64,000 nucleotides of DNA, from NCBI GenBank assembly GCA_902806565.1, contig CADCXA010000069.1, forward strand, positions 186,001-250,000, in the 5' to 3' direction. A program made the translations under genes and the position numbers. The notes below the pieces were generated by a model. That model saw only the letters and a list, made by a program, of their open reading frames with translations. It was not told where the DNA came from and made no database searches. This document shows positions 34,360-46,113 of the stretch, one piece after another. Origin of the DNA: Hypoxylon rubiginosum. Taxonomy: Eukaryota > Ascomycota > Sordariomycetes > Xylariales > Hypoxylaceae. Within the stretch, counting starts at the first letter, position 1. Every line of letters begins with the position of its first letter.

Positions 34360-34779
34360 ATGACCACGTTCTCATCTGCTCCGGCATACGTCCTCGGCAC
34401 GGCCTGCCTCGGCCGGGGCCTGATGGCTCTCCTCTCGCCGCGAAAGGAATACGGCCATGTCGGCCTACCGCTCGAATCTCAAGTCGCAGCTGTCTCCTCT
34501 ACAACCGACCCGAATGCCCCCGGCAATGGCTCCGTATCGCCGCTGATGTACTTCAAGGGTATCCGCGAAATCAGTTACGGTCTAGCGCTGGTGGCGCTGC
34601 AGCGGCAGGGGAGCGAGGATGCCCTCACGACGTTTGCGGCGGTCTTGTCGCTCGTTAGGCTCGGCGACGGGTTGGTGGTATGGCTATATGGAGGAGACAA
34701 GCTCAGATGGAAGGCGTTAGGCCACTGGATCACGGGGGTTGGATTTATCGGGTGGGTGACGTGGCGGTGGAGTCGTTGA
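34360..34779 (+). CDS. Small integral membrane protein, DUF4267-like
   Basis: 139 aa starting at the ATG at 34360 (MTTFSSAPAYVLGTACLGRG); the frame extends further upstream but that part is low-complexity and leader-like. The order is a hydrophobic N-terminus ending ARGLMALLSP-like (here GRGLMALLSPRKEYG), then YFKGIREISYGLALVALQRQG, a second hydrophobic stretch, LVRLGDGLVVWLYGG, and a terminal transmembrane segment (HWITGVGFIGWVTW). This pattern of R-E-I-S-Y-G and L-x-D-G matches the fungal DUF4267 family, four-helix membrane proteins of unknown role often found near secondary-metabolism or accessory genes. Function is unknown. Confidence 0.75.
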   Translation: MTTFSSAPAYVLGTACLGRGLMALLSPRKEYGHVGLPLESQVAAVSSTTDPNAPGNGSVSPLMYFKGIREISYGLALVALQRQGSEDALTTFAAVLSLVRLGDGLVVWLYGGDKLRWKALGHWITGVGFIGWVTWRWSR

Positions 34780-36215
34780 TGTACGATCCTACTTATAGTA
34801 CTGTTAGATACCGTTGCGTGAGTGATTCATAGAGCATTGATACCATAATATGCTTCCAATTAATTGGACTGGTGGTAAATGTGTGATGAAGCGTGCCACG
34901 ATGTAGAGTGTGACTTGGTTGTAGGTCAACAACTGATATTCGACTCGCCCAAGGTAGGCAACTAAAGAGCCACAAACAGAATATCAATTCTTGTAAACTC
35001 CCAGTAGATCTTGGAGATAATTCCTTTAAGCTGCTGGATATAAATCGAGAAAATTAGTGTTGGTTCTACCTTGCCTCGTAGAATCACAGCAGGTCTGTCA
35101 AGGTACAATATCATTCAAGTACTCTGAATGAACCACTATTAGAGCTTCGCACCCACAATGGTCGCAATGGCAGGTAAACTTGATATTTTCAAGCAGATTA
35201 GGGTACTGCTTGTTAAAATAATCCAGAAACGTCTCTGTTCCCCATTGAAGGGGGATCAAACATGAATATTCTACCCAGGAGGCAATTGTATTATCATGGA
35301 CGAGCCTTGCAGAAGCGACCCATCGCAAATCGTTTTGACAAGGAATTTTCATATTTTATTCATTTATCTCATATCTGGGTAACCTTAGAGGCACCTGCGG
35401 CTCTTCATTCTGCTACTAGTGTGGTGTTTTAGACGTGCACTTGACAGGGACGAAGTAGGCTTGGAATCACCACAAAAAAAGAAGAAGAAAAAAGAGAAAG
35501 ACATACAAGCATGCACTCACATATCTAGATGGTGTATAGCGATGGTTTTCCAATAAAGAGTTATTTGGCTTGTTTACAGATGTCAGTTCCTTTGAAGATA
35601 GGGGGGCTAAAGGCGAATAGGGGGTGTCACTGTCGCCTCAAATTACGACACATGTGCCTGAGTATTAGGGACTTGGAATGAGTCTACTAGCGCTAATTTC
35701 TAGCTGGTTTACGCTGTGCTGGACTTGGCACGCCCGGAATACAAGCAGGTACCTGATGTATGTCGGTACAGCAACGTCTACGCCTGCCCAAAGAAGTCGC
35801 GATTCAGAAATACGGCCCAAGATGGTAACACGCCTGTATTAGCGCAAAACGCTAAACCGATTATCGCTCTAGACGTGAGATTTGTAGGGAATGTGCACCA
35901 AGGCGGCCCCATCATGTAGCTGGGGGGGCGGGCGGCAGGAGGCAGCAGGAGGCAATAAGACGCAGTGACACACGAGACACAACAAGAAGCAAGCAAAGTC
36001 GTAGAGATGAAGGTCTGTATTAATCTGTGTGCTGCCCGAAGGCTACATCGGATAACAGTTGACAAAATCAAGCAAAGACCAGCTAGCTAAGATAAAACGT
36101 CGCAGTTCCTTCGTGCACATGTGATAACTCCTCCCTCCTAACGATGCCTTCTACGTTCTTTCCCAAGTGAATAAGCGAAGCCCCCCACAGTGCTGGTTAG
36201 AGAAACTCTGACCGC
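34780..36215. other. Intergenic, with one doubtful short frame
   Basis: No firm gene. On the minus strand 35098-35352 a frame of 84 codons (start MKIPCQNDLRWVASARLVHD) contains a CHCDHCGC cysteine/histidine cluster and begins in an A-rich context. It may be a small gene or a fragment, but nothing else supports it. G-rich repeats (GGCGGGCGGCAGGAGGCAGC) lie at about 35926-35946. Confidence 0.35.
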
Positions 36216-36548
36216 TTAGGCGTACTCCCAAGTGACAGCGACGCGTCCAACGGCGAGGTCAGTGAATTCCTGGAACACCTTGGGGGACACATCGATGCTG
36301 TCGCCGGCGCAACCGGGGCACTTGTCAACAATCTTTGCACTAGCTGACTTGCCCTTGTAATGAATGTTGATGGTCTTTCCGCAGTGTCCGTACTGAGCCG
36401 GTGACATTGCGACGACTGCGTCGCTCTCCGAGTTCGTCTGGCCACAGGCGCCAAGTCCGGGCGTATAATAAGTCATGTCGCCTGAGTGACAAAGGGCTGG
36501 GGCAACCATAACGCCCATGGCAACGATGATCTTAGTAAGAGAAATCAT
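36216..36548 (-). CDS. Small secreted RlpA-like double-psi beta-barrel protein
   Basis: 110 aa, single exon. Residues 1-20 are a signal peptide (MISLTKIIVAMGVMVAPALC). The mature part reads SGDMTYYTPGLGACGQTNSE, a typical start of the barwin/expansin-like double-psi beta-barrel. It continues with AMSPAQYGHCGKTINIHYKG, then VDKCPGCAGDSIDVSPKVFQ, and ends VGRVAVTWEYA. Four cysteines in the mature part probably form two disulfides. Relatives are abundant secreted proteins of fungi with papain-inhibitor, allergen or plant-wall-loosening roles; which applies here is unknown. The start was chosen at 36548 because the longer frame upstream has no signal-like character. Confidence 0.9.
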   Translation of the reverse strand: MISLTKIIVAMGVMVAPALCHSGDMTYYTPGLGACGQTNSESDAVVAMSPAQYGHCGKTINIHYKGKSASAKIVDKCPGCAGDSIDVSPKVFQEFTDLAVGRVAVTWEYA

Positions 36549-38698
36549 CTTGAATGAGTGTCGACGACTTGACTGGTGAACAGATGTGTCTAAGGAGTGT
36601 CTAAGTAGTTGAAAGAAGTCAAGGAGACAAGAGAAGGTGTTTTGATGTTGCAAGTTGCTGTGGTAGCTTTGTCTTGGTTGATTTGTTTGAGTGAGTGAAG
36701 ACAGATGAGACTGGTGAGACTAGTGAGAATGGCAGTGGTTGTGTTGCTTGTGAGGGGGAGAAGAGAAGAGAAGAACAGAAACCCGCGAAGACACTGGGGA
36801 TTAAGTACTTTCTGACAGGTTCCCATCTTTGCTCTTGATGCCTTCCGAAGGCAGGCTGTCTATGTGTTCTTTCCAATACTCTAGGTTCATACAGTCACTA
36901 CTCTACACCCATACCCCCTCCTGCATCCGATTGGAGCCCATGTAGGGATGTTTGCGGCTCTAGCGGGCGTTTATTCCCCTTGATATACCTTGTAACGGAA
37001 AGAGCGCAGATTTAGACAGGTGTAGTTACGGCAGTTGGGGAGGTCCCCTCAGGGGTCTAACCTATATGGCTTCAAATTTGCTTACGAGCCTGACGTAAAA
37101 AGACCTCATGAGGGTTTCGCAAGGCATATAGCGCCTCTATGGAGTGGAGTCCCCATTCTAACATGGCAAGGTCGAGGTAATTCACTTCGTGGGTGACCAA
37201 TGTACTTGACTTAGACTAGAAAGGGCCTGCCTTATGGACTACACAGCAACGGAAGCAGCGCCTACACGTGTACGATACTTAGATAAGTACTCTAGTAACT
37301 ACAAGGGTTCCTCATGTCGGCAGAGAGGTTATTGGATATCTTTAAGGAAGAGCTAGCTGCCTATACCTGGGTAAGTGCTGTAGAAGTTGGTCTGCTAGTA
37401 ATTAGAAGCTACCTAGGTACGAAGCAACCATGACTGCTAGATATAGAAAGACAAGTATATGCAGGGGTAAGGCAATCTTAGAGGTAGCAAGTAGGAAGCT
37501 CGATACACGTAGTCGTTAGAGGTAATTGCAAGAAATTGGTGGTAAAATTGCTACCAGGTGCTTGCTGTGATGTATGAACGGTCACTGGCGGGCCAATTTA
37601 ATCGCAATTCTACCTTCTACAATCAAATCAAGAGGGGAGCAAACAGAGGTAGGTATTAGATAGATACTTTGAAACGCCTTCTCGAGGATTAGTGGTTTGC
37701 TAAATCCAAATGTCGACATGCGATGAATTCCGACTGTCGAGCAAATTAATTAGAGCTAGACATTTGCAATGAGATATCGAGACAGACAGGTATACTATTC
37801 AAACAAAAGCCTTTGAACCATGCTTTGTGTTAATTATGTGACAAAGGAGGACGTGACACCTATCAAAAGACCCAGTGATGCAAACCAAACGTCCCAATAA
37901 ACGAGTTTCACATATATAACGTGTAGAACACCCAGCAATCTAGAGACCTACATACCTAGGTATATATGGTATCATGAAAACTGGCTAATATATATAAATA
38001 AATTCGTTGACTATCAATTACCTGGTGCAAGTCTGGAATAGCTCGAAATTCCTATATCGAAGCTACCTTGCAATTTTCACATTGGATACTACCCTACCGC
38101 CAGGCGCGTCACTACCTATCTACAAGGAGACCAGGATGATTCCATCTCTTCTCCGCTAAATCAGTCAGTCGAAGAATATGGTGGGTGTTACGTCTACATG
38201 TAACTGTAGTGGAATTTCTACTTCGTCTACACTACCTAGTATGTAAGGTAGAAGAATTTCCCGACGACGAGGGTAGAAATAACGATGTAGACAGAATGAC
38301 AGGACCAATAGCACCTCTATATTCGATATTTTAGTCGGGATACACGTATGAGAGAGTGCGACTTGATATTCTCATTGTACCGTATAAATACACGATGATT
38401 GCAGTTATTGGCTCCTCGCATAACTATCTCCGGTAGGTGAACACCACGATAGTTAAAATAAACAGCTGATAAACACCATTAGACAACGAACCAACAGTTG
38501 AACAAAGTATTCTTGAAGAGAAAGAACGAAAACAACAAATCTGCAACTATTGATCCACTACTTGTAGGCTGATTTGACACAGTATGAGTAACACAGTAAC
38601 ACAGTCTGATTCGATCGAAATATTATATAAGATTAGGCAGACGACTACACCTCGTCTCATTTTTCAGCTCATTAGTCAGTTTAATCCATATTTCAAAA
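36549..38698. other. Intergenic, AT-rich
   Basis: 2.1 kb with only short random frames. TACCTAGGTA-type motifs occur near 37411 and 37954. The last few hundred bases are A/T-rich and presumably promoter of the MavL-like gene. Confidence 0.5.
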
Positions 38699-39937
38699 AT
38701 GTCTACCAAGAGGGCAGTCTACAGAGAATTGTACAACGAACGAGGCTTGGAGTTGCCAAGCCGGTTCGCGATCCCACCGTCCCGCGCCAACAGTGTTCGC
38801 AATTTCCCCGCGGACATCATCAGGAGCGATGCTTCCCAGGCGAGGATTCTGATCCTGAGCGGGTTCCCCGACCTCGTCGAAAAATTCCTGGCATACAAGC
38901 GCCAGCATGGGACGACCAAGGAGAAGCAGCTCTACGCCAATATGACCGCCGGCCAAGAGATTGCTAGGCTCTACCGCAACCGACCCCTAGCGTTCCTCAA
39001 CAGTTCCGATGACACTGTGCTGCGCTACGGGAGGAGGATAAACAGCGCGGCAAGATTGTGGGACGCGGTCGGCACCGACTCGGAACAGGTTATCACCCTG
39101 AGCGAATACCTTAGCTACGATGAGATCATGCTCGGCAGTTTCATGGGAGCCAGCAGCCCGAGTTACTTTGTTAACAACGGCAGCCGGAACAACAGTGGTA
39201 GACCAGGAGCGCCGGGATCTTTCGAGACGAGAGGTATCATCGTCGGCTTGGTCGGTGCTCGTTTCGAGCGGCCAGAGCACATGGACTCCAATCTCATCCT
39301 GCTCAGATCATGGAAGGATGAACAGCAGAAGCCGAGCCAGCAAGACCCCGAGCTCACTAAGATCTTCTTAGATTTCTTGGGGGTGAAGAAGGAGGGCTTC
39401 CGATTCGAAGGCGAAGTCTACATCGCCCGCATGAAGATTCCCATTGGCCTCTTGCTATTAGAGGCACAGCGATACGCCGAGCAAGAGTCGCCGTCGAAGA
39501 TGGCCTATGTCTACGTGGTAGGCCTGGGTCTCGGCGTATGGAAGTTCGACGACAGGCAACCCCTCTTCTACGTGGAAGCCATCCGTCGGGTCCTGGTCGA
39601 GCTGAAGGGCAGCCTGTCACGTATCGCAACCATCGAGATTGCGTGGGTCGACGTCGACAAGGTTCAGGAAAGGTACCTTACCGAGACCGCCCGCGAGATG
39701 GGCATCAAAGTCAAATTCTCTCGGCGCAACCCGGCTGCGAAACTGGTCGATGGTGAAGAGAACCAGCTTCTGGTTCTGTCTTACGCTTGGGACGCGAATG
39801 CCTATCCAGGAAACGAGTATTGGATAGGCTCACTCACCGCTAGTGGCGATCCCGCGGCGGCGGCCATGAGCACTATCGCAGAGATTCACAACCCCGAAAT
39901 CAACCCCAATATCTGGAGGCCATACGAGTCCTTGTGA
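38699..39937 (+). CDS. Uncharacterised protein resembling the DUF4804/MavL-like family
   Basis: 412 aa, single exon, ATG in a good context (TTTCAAAAATG). No signal peptide or membrane segment. The fold appears mixed alpha/beta, with strands such as ARILILSG, GIIVGLVGARFE, KMAYVYVVGLGLGVWK, ATIEIAWVDVDK and QLLVLSYAW. Near residue 360 it carries SYAWDANAYPGNEYW, the most distinctive motif. This motif and the order of the preceding strands match my recollection of the DUF4804 (MavL-like) family. Its Legionella member MavL is a macrodomain-type ADP-ribose-binding enzyme. If so, the protein might bind or hydrolyse ADP-ribose adducts. The family call rests on the motif alone; the function is inference. 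It stands alone, flanked by 2 kb of AT-rich DNA on both sides. Confidence 0.72.
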   Translation: MSTKRAVYRELYNERGLELPSRFAIPPSRANSVRNFPADIIRSDASQARILILSGFPDLVEKFLAYKRQHGTTKEKQLYANMTAGQEIARLYRNRPLAFLNSSDDTVLRYGRRINSAARLWDAVGTDSEQVITLSEYLSYDEIMLGSFMGASSPSYFVNNGSRNNSGRPGAPGSFETRGIIVGLVGARFERPEHMDSNLILLRSWKDEQQKPSQQDPELTKIFLDFLGVKKEGFRFEGEVYIARMKIPIGLLLLEAQRYAEQESPSKMAYVYVVGLGLGVWKFDDRQPLFYVEAIRRVLVELKGSLSRIATIEIAWVDVDKVQERYLTETAREMGIKVKFSRRNPAAKLVDGEENQLLVLSYAWDANAYPGNEYWIGSLTASGDPAAAAMSTIAEIHNPEINPNIWRPYESL

Positions 39938-42658
39938 TCCATTCACAAATACCATGAATTAGATAATCTGTAAAGTGCAGTTAGAATATATTAGATTAGA
40001 GATTGTAATAGTTATTGACTCTCCCATTTTCATACAAGTGAGGGCGTGCTACTAGGCCTGATCGTCTTCTACATGTAGCTAGTAATATAATAAACAGTTA
40101 TCTATACTCTTATCTCCTGCCTTCCATTTGACATGATCTACTAATTACGTAGGTATCCTTTGAATAATATTGCCCTGTTAGGCATGCCCTGAGACTCTGA
40201 TACGGTATGCAATACCTACTCTCTCTCCTTCGAACCCAGCCCCTTATCCGAACCGTGACGGTCTATGCATCTGGTATCTCGTGTTATCCTCTACTGATCC
40301 CCATTACAATCCCGCAATCCAACCCTTATTACAAGGCATACCCTGGGATCGATACTAACATAGAACCACGGTAGGATACATCTGGCTTAGTACCTCTCGT
40401 TGATATGCTATGACGTCGAGTCTGGGGGTGTAGTGCTGCTCTACGATACAACACCTAATACCGTACTTGACCTACCTAGATATGTACCCGTCTAGCGGCG
40501 GTAGGTAAAACAAGGTGAGGATCGGAGCCAGAGCTAGACGATCTGTAGAATCCAGACCTAACAGGCCGGTAGCTTGGAGGTAGGCTGACTTAGGTAGGCT
40601 GCATGGTCTGCATGCGGTCTTGTTCGACAGCGACACGTATCCAGGTATTTTAGAAAAAGCGAGGGCGCCAAGATGAATGGTGTGATGCAAGCTGGTGGAG
40701 GTTGCTGATGGCTTATGGCTTATTCTACCATAGTACTGCATGATAAAAAGGTCGAGTTGCATTTTGTTACTCGGCTCCCCCCCTCGATCTGGTACAGTAT
40801 GGTACAGTACTCAGAGTTGTAAGCGCAACACGCTACACGGAAATACGTTACGAAGTTGGCAGCTCGTCACGTCGTCGATGAGGCGGCCCCGGCCACAGAT
40901 GTGACCTCCAGGTCTTTGTGGCTTACTACACGCGGGACGATGCTGACACGGCGAAACAATGCGAACGTGAAGCTGGGCAAAGGGGCTTTGATGGTACGGT
41001 GTCGTCTGCAAGTTCGCCACGTTCCATCTTAAAACCTACCTTATACCTTGGGTACCTTAATATTGAAAGGTACCAACCGTCTGGATCGGGGTAAGACGTG
41101 CGACAGGGACAACCACAACCACAACCCCGCAGAGGCTCGAATGGTAGCTGTAGCTTACGAGCTTACCCCTATGTCTACCTGTCTGCCTGTCTACCTAGGT
41201 ATGTATCAGGTTATGTTTCGTTCGCCGAGGGCCGGGGAGCGGGGATAAGGAAGACAACATTCGATTCTTCATTCTCCTTTCTCCTATCCGAGCTAACGAG
41301 CGGGGAAGGGAATGAAAATCTGGGGAAGACTGGAAAGACACCGAAAGGAGATAGGACGAAAGGGGGAAGCGTTATAGGTTTCTGGTCTGCACGTTAATTT
41401 CGTTAGGTTTAATGCATTTTCGTTGTCGTTGTCGTCGTTGATGTTGGCTTTAAATTAGGGCTCGGTGGGCTGGTCTCGCCAGTTTTTCCTGTCTCGACAG
41501 CTCGCCTGGTATAAATTGTCCAATATGCGGCGCTTGTAGGGACCTAGGTACCTAATGTAGGCCGCCTAGCAGCCTAGAAATTGTCTTGTGGTGCGTGTTA
41601 CGGAATACTAGCGGCTACATTGCATTAACCCTCTGTACCTAGCAAGACCTAGCAGGCTAGGTAGGATGTAGGTAAGCGAAAAAGATTTGGGCCTATCAGA
41701 GCGTCTCCATTTGCTAGCATTCCGCACAAGCGTTACCCCACTGCCCCACCACCTTGCCGGTGGAGGGGTGGACAGGGCGGATTACTCACGTTACCCGGGA
41801 TTGGCCGAGGGTACTTGGTGGTTCCATGACTGGTTCCCAGTAAGGCCAGTACTACAGCGGGTTGCGGGCAGCCAAACAGAGGGCAGCCTCTGGTGCGGTC
41901 CCCCCCAAAGCCCCCAAAGCCCCCAAAGGCCTCAAAGCCGATGTGCCTCGACGTCAGGATTTTTTGCCCACTCCCATGCCCACGCCCACACAATCCAACT
42001 CCGACTTTGACGCGCACATGCCAATACCACGTAAAATTCCCATCGTCAGCTTTGCCCTAACATAGCTTCTTATTCAAACCATCTCGCCCCATTTCCTGAT
42101 ACCCGCTCCTCTCCTCCATCAATCCTGACGCAGATAACAACCGACAAACCAACGTCCATTGCCGCCGTTTCGTTTCTTTCAACTACAAGGTACCCTACTT
42201 CCAGGTACCATCAGCGAATACCATCAGCGCTGGCCGCCTTCTCGACGAGCATCGCATTTCGGGCAACGGATACCGAGAAGGCGAATCATACTCCGTCTAC
42301 ATGGTGACATGGTGATCAGCTACACACCTCCAAGGAGAAAACATTCGAATCAGTAGGGCTTGAGAGGTACCTACGAGGGGTTCTTACGAGGGGTTATCGT
42401 ATATTGCGGTACTTGTTCCCGTCTAACAAGCCACGCATGTCCTCGGTCAGCTAGGCGGTTTGACCTTTCTTCTGCGGTGCTACCGAGTTACTTGGACAAT
42501 CTGAAGAACACATTCCTCTTTTTACATTGCTCACCACTTCTCTGGATTGAGACGTCGATATATACCCGGACCGGTCCTACCATATCCTGGACCTCTCCAT
42601 TCGTAACCGTAATACAGCGCAACAAAACACCACAACCACAACCGCAGATACCATCAAG
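39938..42658. other. Long intergenic region
   Basis: 2.7 kb with no credible gene; the longest frames are low-complexity and overlap on both strands. Present are CCTAGGTA motifs (41193, 41541), a 9-bp tandem repeat CCCCCAAAG x3 (41902-41928), and TTACGAGGGGTT duplicated near 42374-42396. From about 42600 the sequence becomes CA-rich (ACAACCACAACC), a usual 5' leader for the following gene. Confidence 0.5.
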
Positions 42659-43147
42659 ATGCCTTCTTCTCAGCGCCCATTCTTCCTGTCGTCCTTCCTC
42701 GCCGCCTTCCGGCAACAGACACCGCCCTCGCTGTCGGCATCGCAAGCGAACAAGCATACCACCACGCCGTCATCGAGCTCCGCAACTGCCGGCGCTCGGT
42801 CCATGTCGTCAACCCCACATTCGCATTCCCAGAGCCCCTCCTCGACCGATTCACAACCGCAGCAGCGCCCAGGCGGCATCATGAACCAGCTCCCGTTGCA
42901 GTCCCCATCCCACCGGCATCAACCGCATCATTCGCCCCAGCCGCACCGTCCCGGCATGCCGATCCCGGCGCCCGGCCGGCGGCGCGGCAGCGACAGCAGC
43001 AGTGAGGGGTTCCGGGACGTGCTCGGCGCCGACAAGTGGTATATCGGTGGCCGGACGGCTGCCGGCGAGGAGAAGTTCTTCAAGCTCGGCGTGGTGAAGC
43101 GGGTGCGGAGTAAGGATCGCTTAAGCCTGGACCGACTGAGTCTATGA
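42659..43147 (+). CDS. Conserved fungal protein of unknown function, 162 aa
   Basis: Not a named family to me. The ATG at 42659 follows a CA-rich leader. Residues 1-105 are low in complexity (S, P, H, Q) and presumably disordered. The C-terminal third is different: RRGSDSSSEGFRDVLGADKW, then YIGGRTAAGEEKFFKLGVVK, and a duplicated end DRLSLDRLSL. This compact block looks strongly constrained and I believe similar C-termini occur widely in Pezizomycotina. SDSSSEGF and the RLSL repeats look like kinase or 14-3-3 target sequence. No signal peptide; location unknown. Confidence 0.78.
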   Translation: MPSSQRPFFLSSFLAAFRQQTPPSLSASQANKHTTTPSSSSATAGARSMSSTPHSHSQSPSSTDSQPQQRPGGIMNQLPLQSPSHRHQPHHSPQPHRPGMPIPAPGRRRGSDSSSEGFRDVLGADKWYIGGRTAAGEEKFFKLGVVKRVRSKDRLSLDRLSL

Positions 43148-44043
43148 TCGATCTAGCGACAAACTGGTTACCCGGTTGAGAAGGGGTTTGGATGGATGGA
43201 TGAATGATGACGGACCATACGACTAGGAAGACCGGCAGCGCCCCCCGTACTGGGTCGGATCGCTTGCCCGCTGGCACATACCATCGGAAATGGCAAACGG
43301 ACAAACATGGGAGGGCTTCTTCACACAAACCTATCTGACGGACTCGCAGAAAGGACCGGATAGGTCGGAGAATCTGGAAACGCAAACAACACTCGGGACC
43401 GGATGGGGTCGCTGTACAATGGCACAGCGTGGCGTTTAGTGCTTTGCATTATTTTGGAGGGAACGGCGTTTGCGGGCGGGTTTGGTTATTTGGATTTTTT
43501 TATTGCACTTATGCATCGGAGAAAGTAAGAGAAAAGAGAGAAACGAACGAGAAGAGAAATTAGAAGCCCATCCGGCTGCTTCTACGCAACTGCCGCTAGT
43601 TTTCTAGCTGGTCAGGCCTCCGGGCAACAAACATCTCCCCTCTACATACACACACACACACGACGCCACGCTACAACATTGACATGGACATATTTTCACA
43701 CGACATGATACGACGACAACTAGGTAAAAAAAGTTTTCACATTCGCTGCATAACTATGCTGGCTTTGTACTTAAATAGAAGAAGAAGAACGAGGTGCTAG
43801 AGGATGGACTTGCCTACTAAGTCTTATCTGAATCGACTACTGGGTAGAATTCTCGAGGCGTTAAGACGATGAATGCTAAGAGGAGTAGATGTTCAGAGAA
43901 GATGTGTTTTCCGTGATGCTGTGATTGTCACTTTAGTCTCTGAAATTATACCGGGGAGTATTCGCGAAACAGGTATTTATTTGCCTAGATTACGATCTAT
44001 CAGGTCAAGGTAGGTAGATAGTCACTCGCGAACGAAAAGAAAA
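43148..44043. other. Convergent intergenic region
   Basis: 0.9 kb between the 162-aa protein gene and ALG10, which end toward each other. Contains a short CA repeat (ACACACACACACAC at about 43648-43661) and no gene. Confidence 0.5.
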
Positions 44044-46113
44044 TTACCACATAAACCTCTGCACCCTCCCGCCATCGAGCAGCGCGCCGTCCGGCGCCCG
44101 CCAGTAAAACGGCCTCGTGATGAACACGTACATGGTGGCCGCGTTGACCAGCACGAACCACGCCGTCTCGAGGACGCATACCAGCAGCCGCCGCGACGCC
44201 GGCGATTTCGATCCTCGGACCGACGCCGCCGGGACGAGGAGCCGCCAGAACACCCACGGCAGGATGAAGTAGCGCGGCTCCACCAGGGGCGCGGTCACGA
44301 GGGAGAGCGCGGAGGCGAGGAGTAGGACTAGGACGGTGGATGTGGGCGGCGAGGTGGCGGCATCAAGGTTCCAGTAGGCTGGAGATGAGTTGCTGTTACT
44401 TGTTGGCTGCTTCTCGCCGGCCGGGGGCGGCGGTACGGCTTCGGAGGTACCGAACGGGGTCACGTTCGGATATTCGGCCGGAGAGGAGGAGGAGGAGGAG
44501 CTGCCCCCACGGAGAGCGGCCCAGCACAGCCAGCCGCAGACGATGTACGCGGGAACCAGGGCGTATCGGATCCACCACGCTTTTAAGATGGTGTAGCGGA
44601 AGACGTAGAACATGTAGTGTCGGTTGTCCGCTAGAGTAAAGGGGTGGATGATGGTATTGTACCGGACGATCAAGGTCGCGGCTCCTAGAGCTCCGGCGAG
44701 GACGACGGTAGAGTGGATTTTGCGGCAAGACCCAAGCCAGTTAAACGTTTGCAGGGCGACGGATTGGTTAGGCTTTGGACTGGACTTGGTCGTCGATGTT
44801 TTCTTAGATGGTACGGCTGACGCAGTTGGTCCCATAAGGGGTTGGAAAATGGAAAGGCTCCAATCTAGGAGTTGTGGGATGAAGAGGGGCGCAGAGAAGA
44901 ATGCGAATAATGGCCAGATATACAGCATCTGGGCTAGGTGTAGAGTGGCTACATGATTAGATTTATCTCCTATTCTCGGTTAATATCTAAACGAAGACTG
45001 TACTAGATGGGCTTACCTAGAACAACGCCGCCGTTCCAGGCGACGAAACCTACAAAGGCGCCTAGGATTACTAGGTGTGGCCAGATACGCCGTCGTAAAA
45101 CTGTTCCAAGGTTGCAGATTGCGGCTATGCCGATACTAAGCACGCAAAGAAGCAGGTCTATTTACTGGTTAGTGTGGTATTAAAGAGGAAGATACTTGAG
45201 ACGTACCAACTGGGGATGCCTGATTTACAGAAGGGTCATGGATATCACCGAGCGAGTATCTCCAAGCGTAGAACTTGATCTGCTGCGATAGGGTCGTGAA
45301 TACTGGAGTAGCTATCGACTGCGGACGGATGGCTTTGATACCACGGACGACTTCTAAACCACCCATATATACAACCACCCAGAAGATGCTGGTCTGTCTC
45401 ATACAGAGAGCCAGGAGTCCGAGAAAGATCGTGTAGATGTTATTCACTAGCGAGGGTGTATCTCGACGAACTCGGCCAAGATGGTTAGTATATGCGAGTA
45501 AAACGACAAATGTCGAGATTACATCTGTGTAATACAATCCGGAGAAAAAGAAGAGGGCGGGAAACAAGGCAACGTTAATTCCCGTCCAGACAGCGTAGGC
45601 CGAATATTCACGTCCATCTTTCTTCGGTTCCTCGATCCGGTTCCTGGATATCACAGCCGCTAGGGCTAGATAGGAGATGACTTCGACATTGAACAGTCGG
45701 AGGTAGTAGGCAGAACAAGGAAACCCTGTTAATTTATTCGCTAATATGGTCAAAACATACAGCCCGGGAGGTGTGGTGATCTTGTCGTCCCATTTGGTCC
45801 ATTTTCTGTCGCAGTATACCTGGGCCTGGGGAATGTGGAACACTTCATCCTGCTACGGCTTTAGTACTTGACGGTTGTTATAGGGGCGATATAGGGACTT
45901 GGCTTCGCGTACCAGGTAAGGTTCCGGAACGTGCTTGGTGACAAACGATAGCCATTGGCGGCCAAGGATACCGACAGTTGCCGGAGACAGAAAAGTTACG
46001 AGTGATGGCTTTAGTTTATTTATCGTGTAGATGTGAAGGACCATGGATATCAAGCCGTAGCGCACGAGCTGGAGAATGAATGAAGAGTCTACCGAGGTGA
46101 AAAGGGTACTCAT
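44044..46113 (-). CDS. ALG10: Dol-P-Glc:Glc2Man9GlcNAc2-PP-Dol alpha-1,2-glucosyltransferase (ALG10/DIE2)
   Basis: ER membrane enzyme that adds the last (third) glucose to the dolichol-linked oligosaccharide, the signal for efficient transfer by oligosaccharyltransferase. Four exons on the minus strand join in phase: 45913-46113, 45207-45849, 45017-45157 and 44044-44969, encoding 636 aa. The first luminal motif VPEPYL|DEVFHIPQAQVYC is split by intron 1 and is the ALG10 hallmark. It is followed by WDDKITTPPGLYVLTIL, the TPPGLY motif of the family. Further on are RQTSIFWVVVY, GGVVLGDKSNHVATLHLAQMLYIWP (junction of exons 3 and 4), HPFTLADNRHYMFYVFR, and the C-terminal PLVEPRYFILPWVFWRL. About 12 hydrophobic segments. 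A disordered S/P insert (SSSSSSSPAEYP) lies in the last third. The start is the ATG at 46113; the frame opens earlier only through a TTG. Divergent from the DHODH gene, 412 bp apart. Confidence 0.95.

Noticed and set aside
35098..35352. 84-codon minus-strand frame with a CHCDHCGC cluster
   Set aside because: Too short and without other support to list as a gene; noted in the intergenic entry.
42360..42884. 174-codon frame upstream of and overlapping the 162-aa protein
   Set aside because: Different frame, S/R/P-rich leader translation; the real start is the ATG at 42659.
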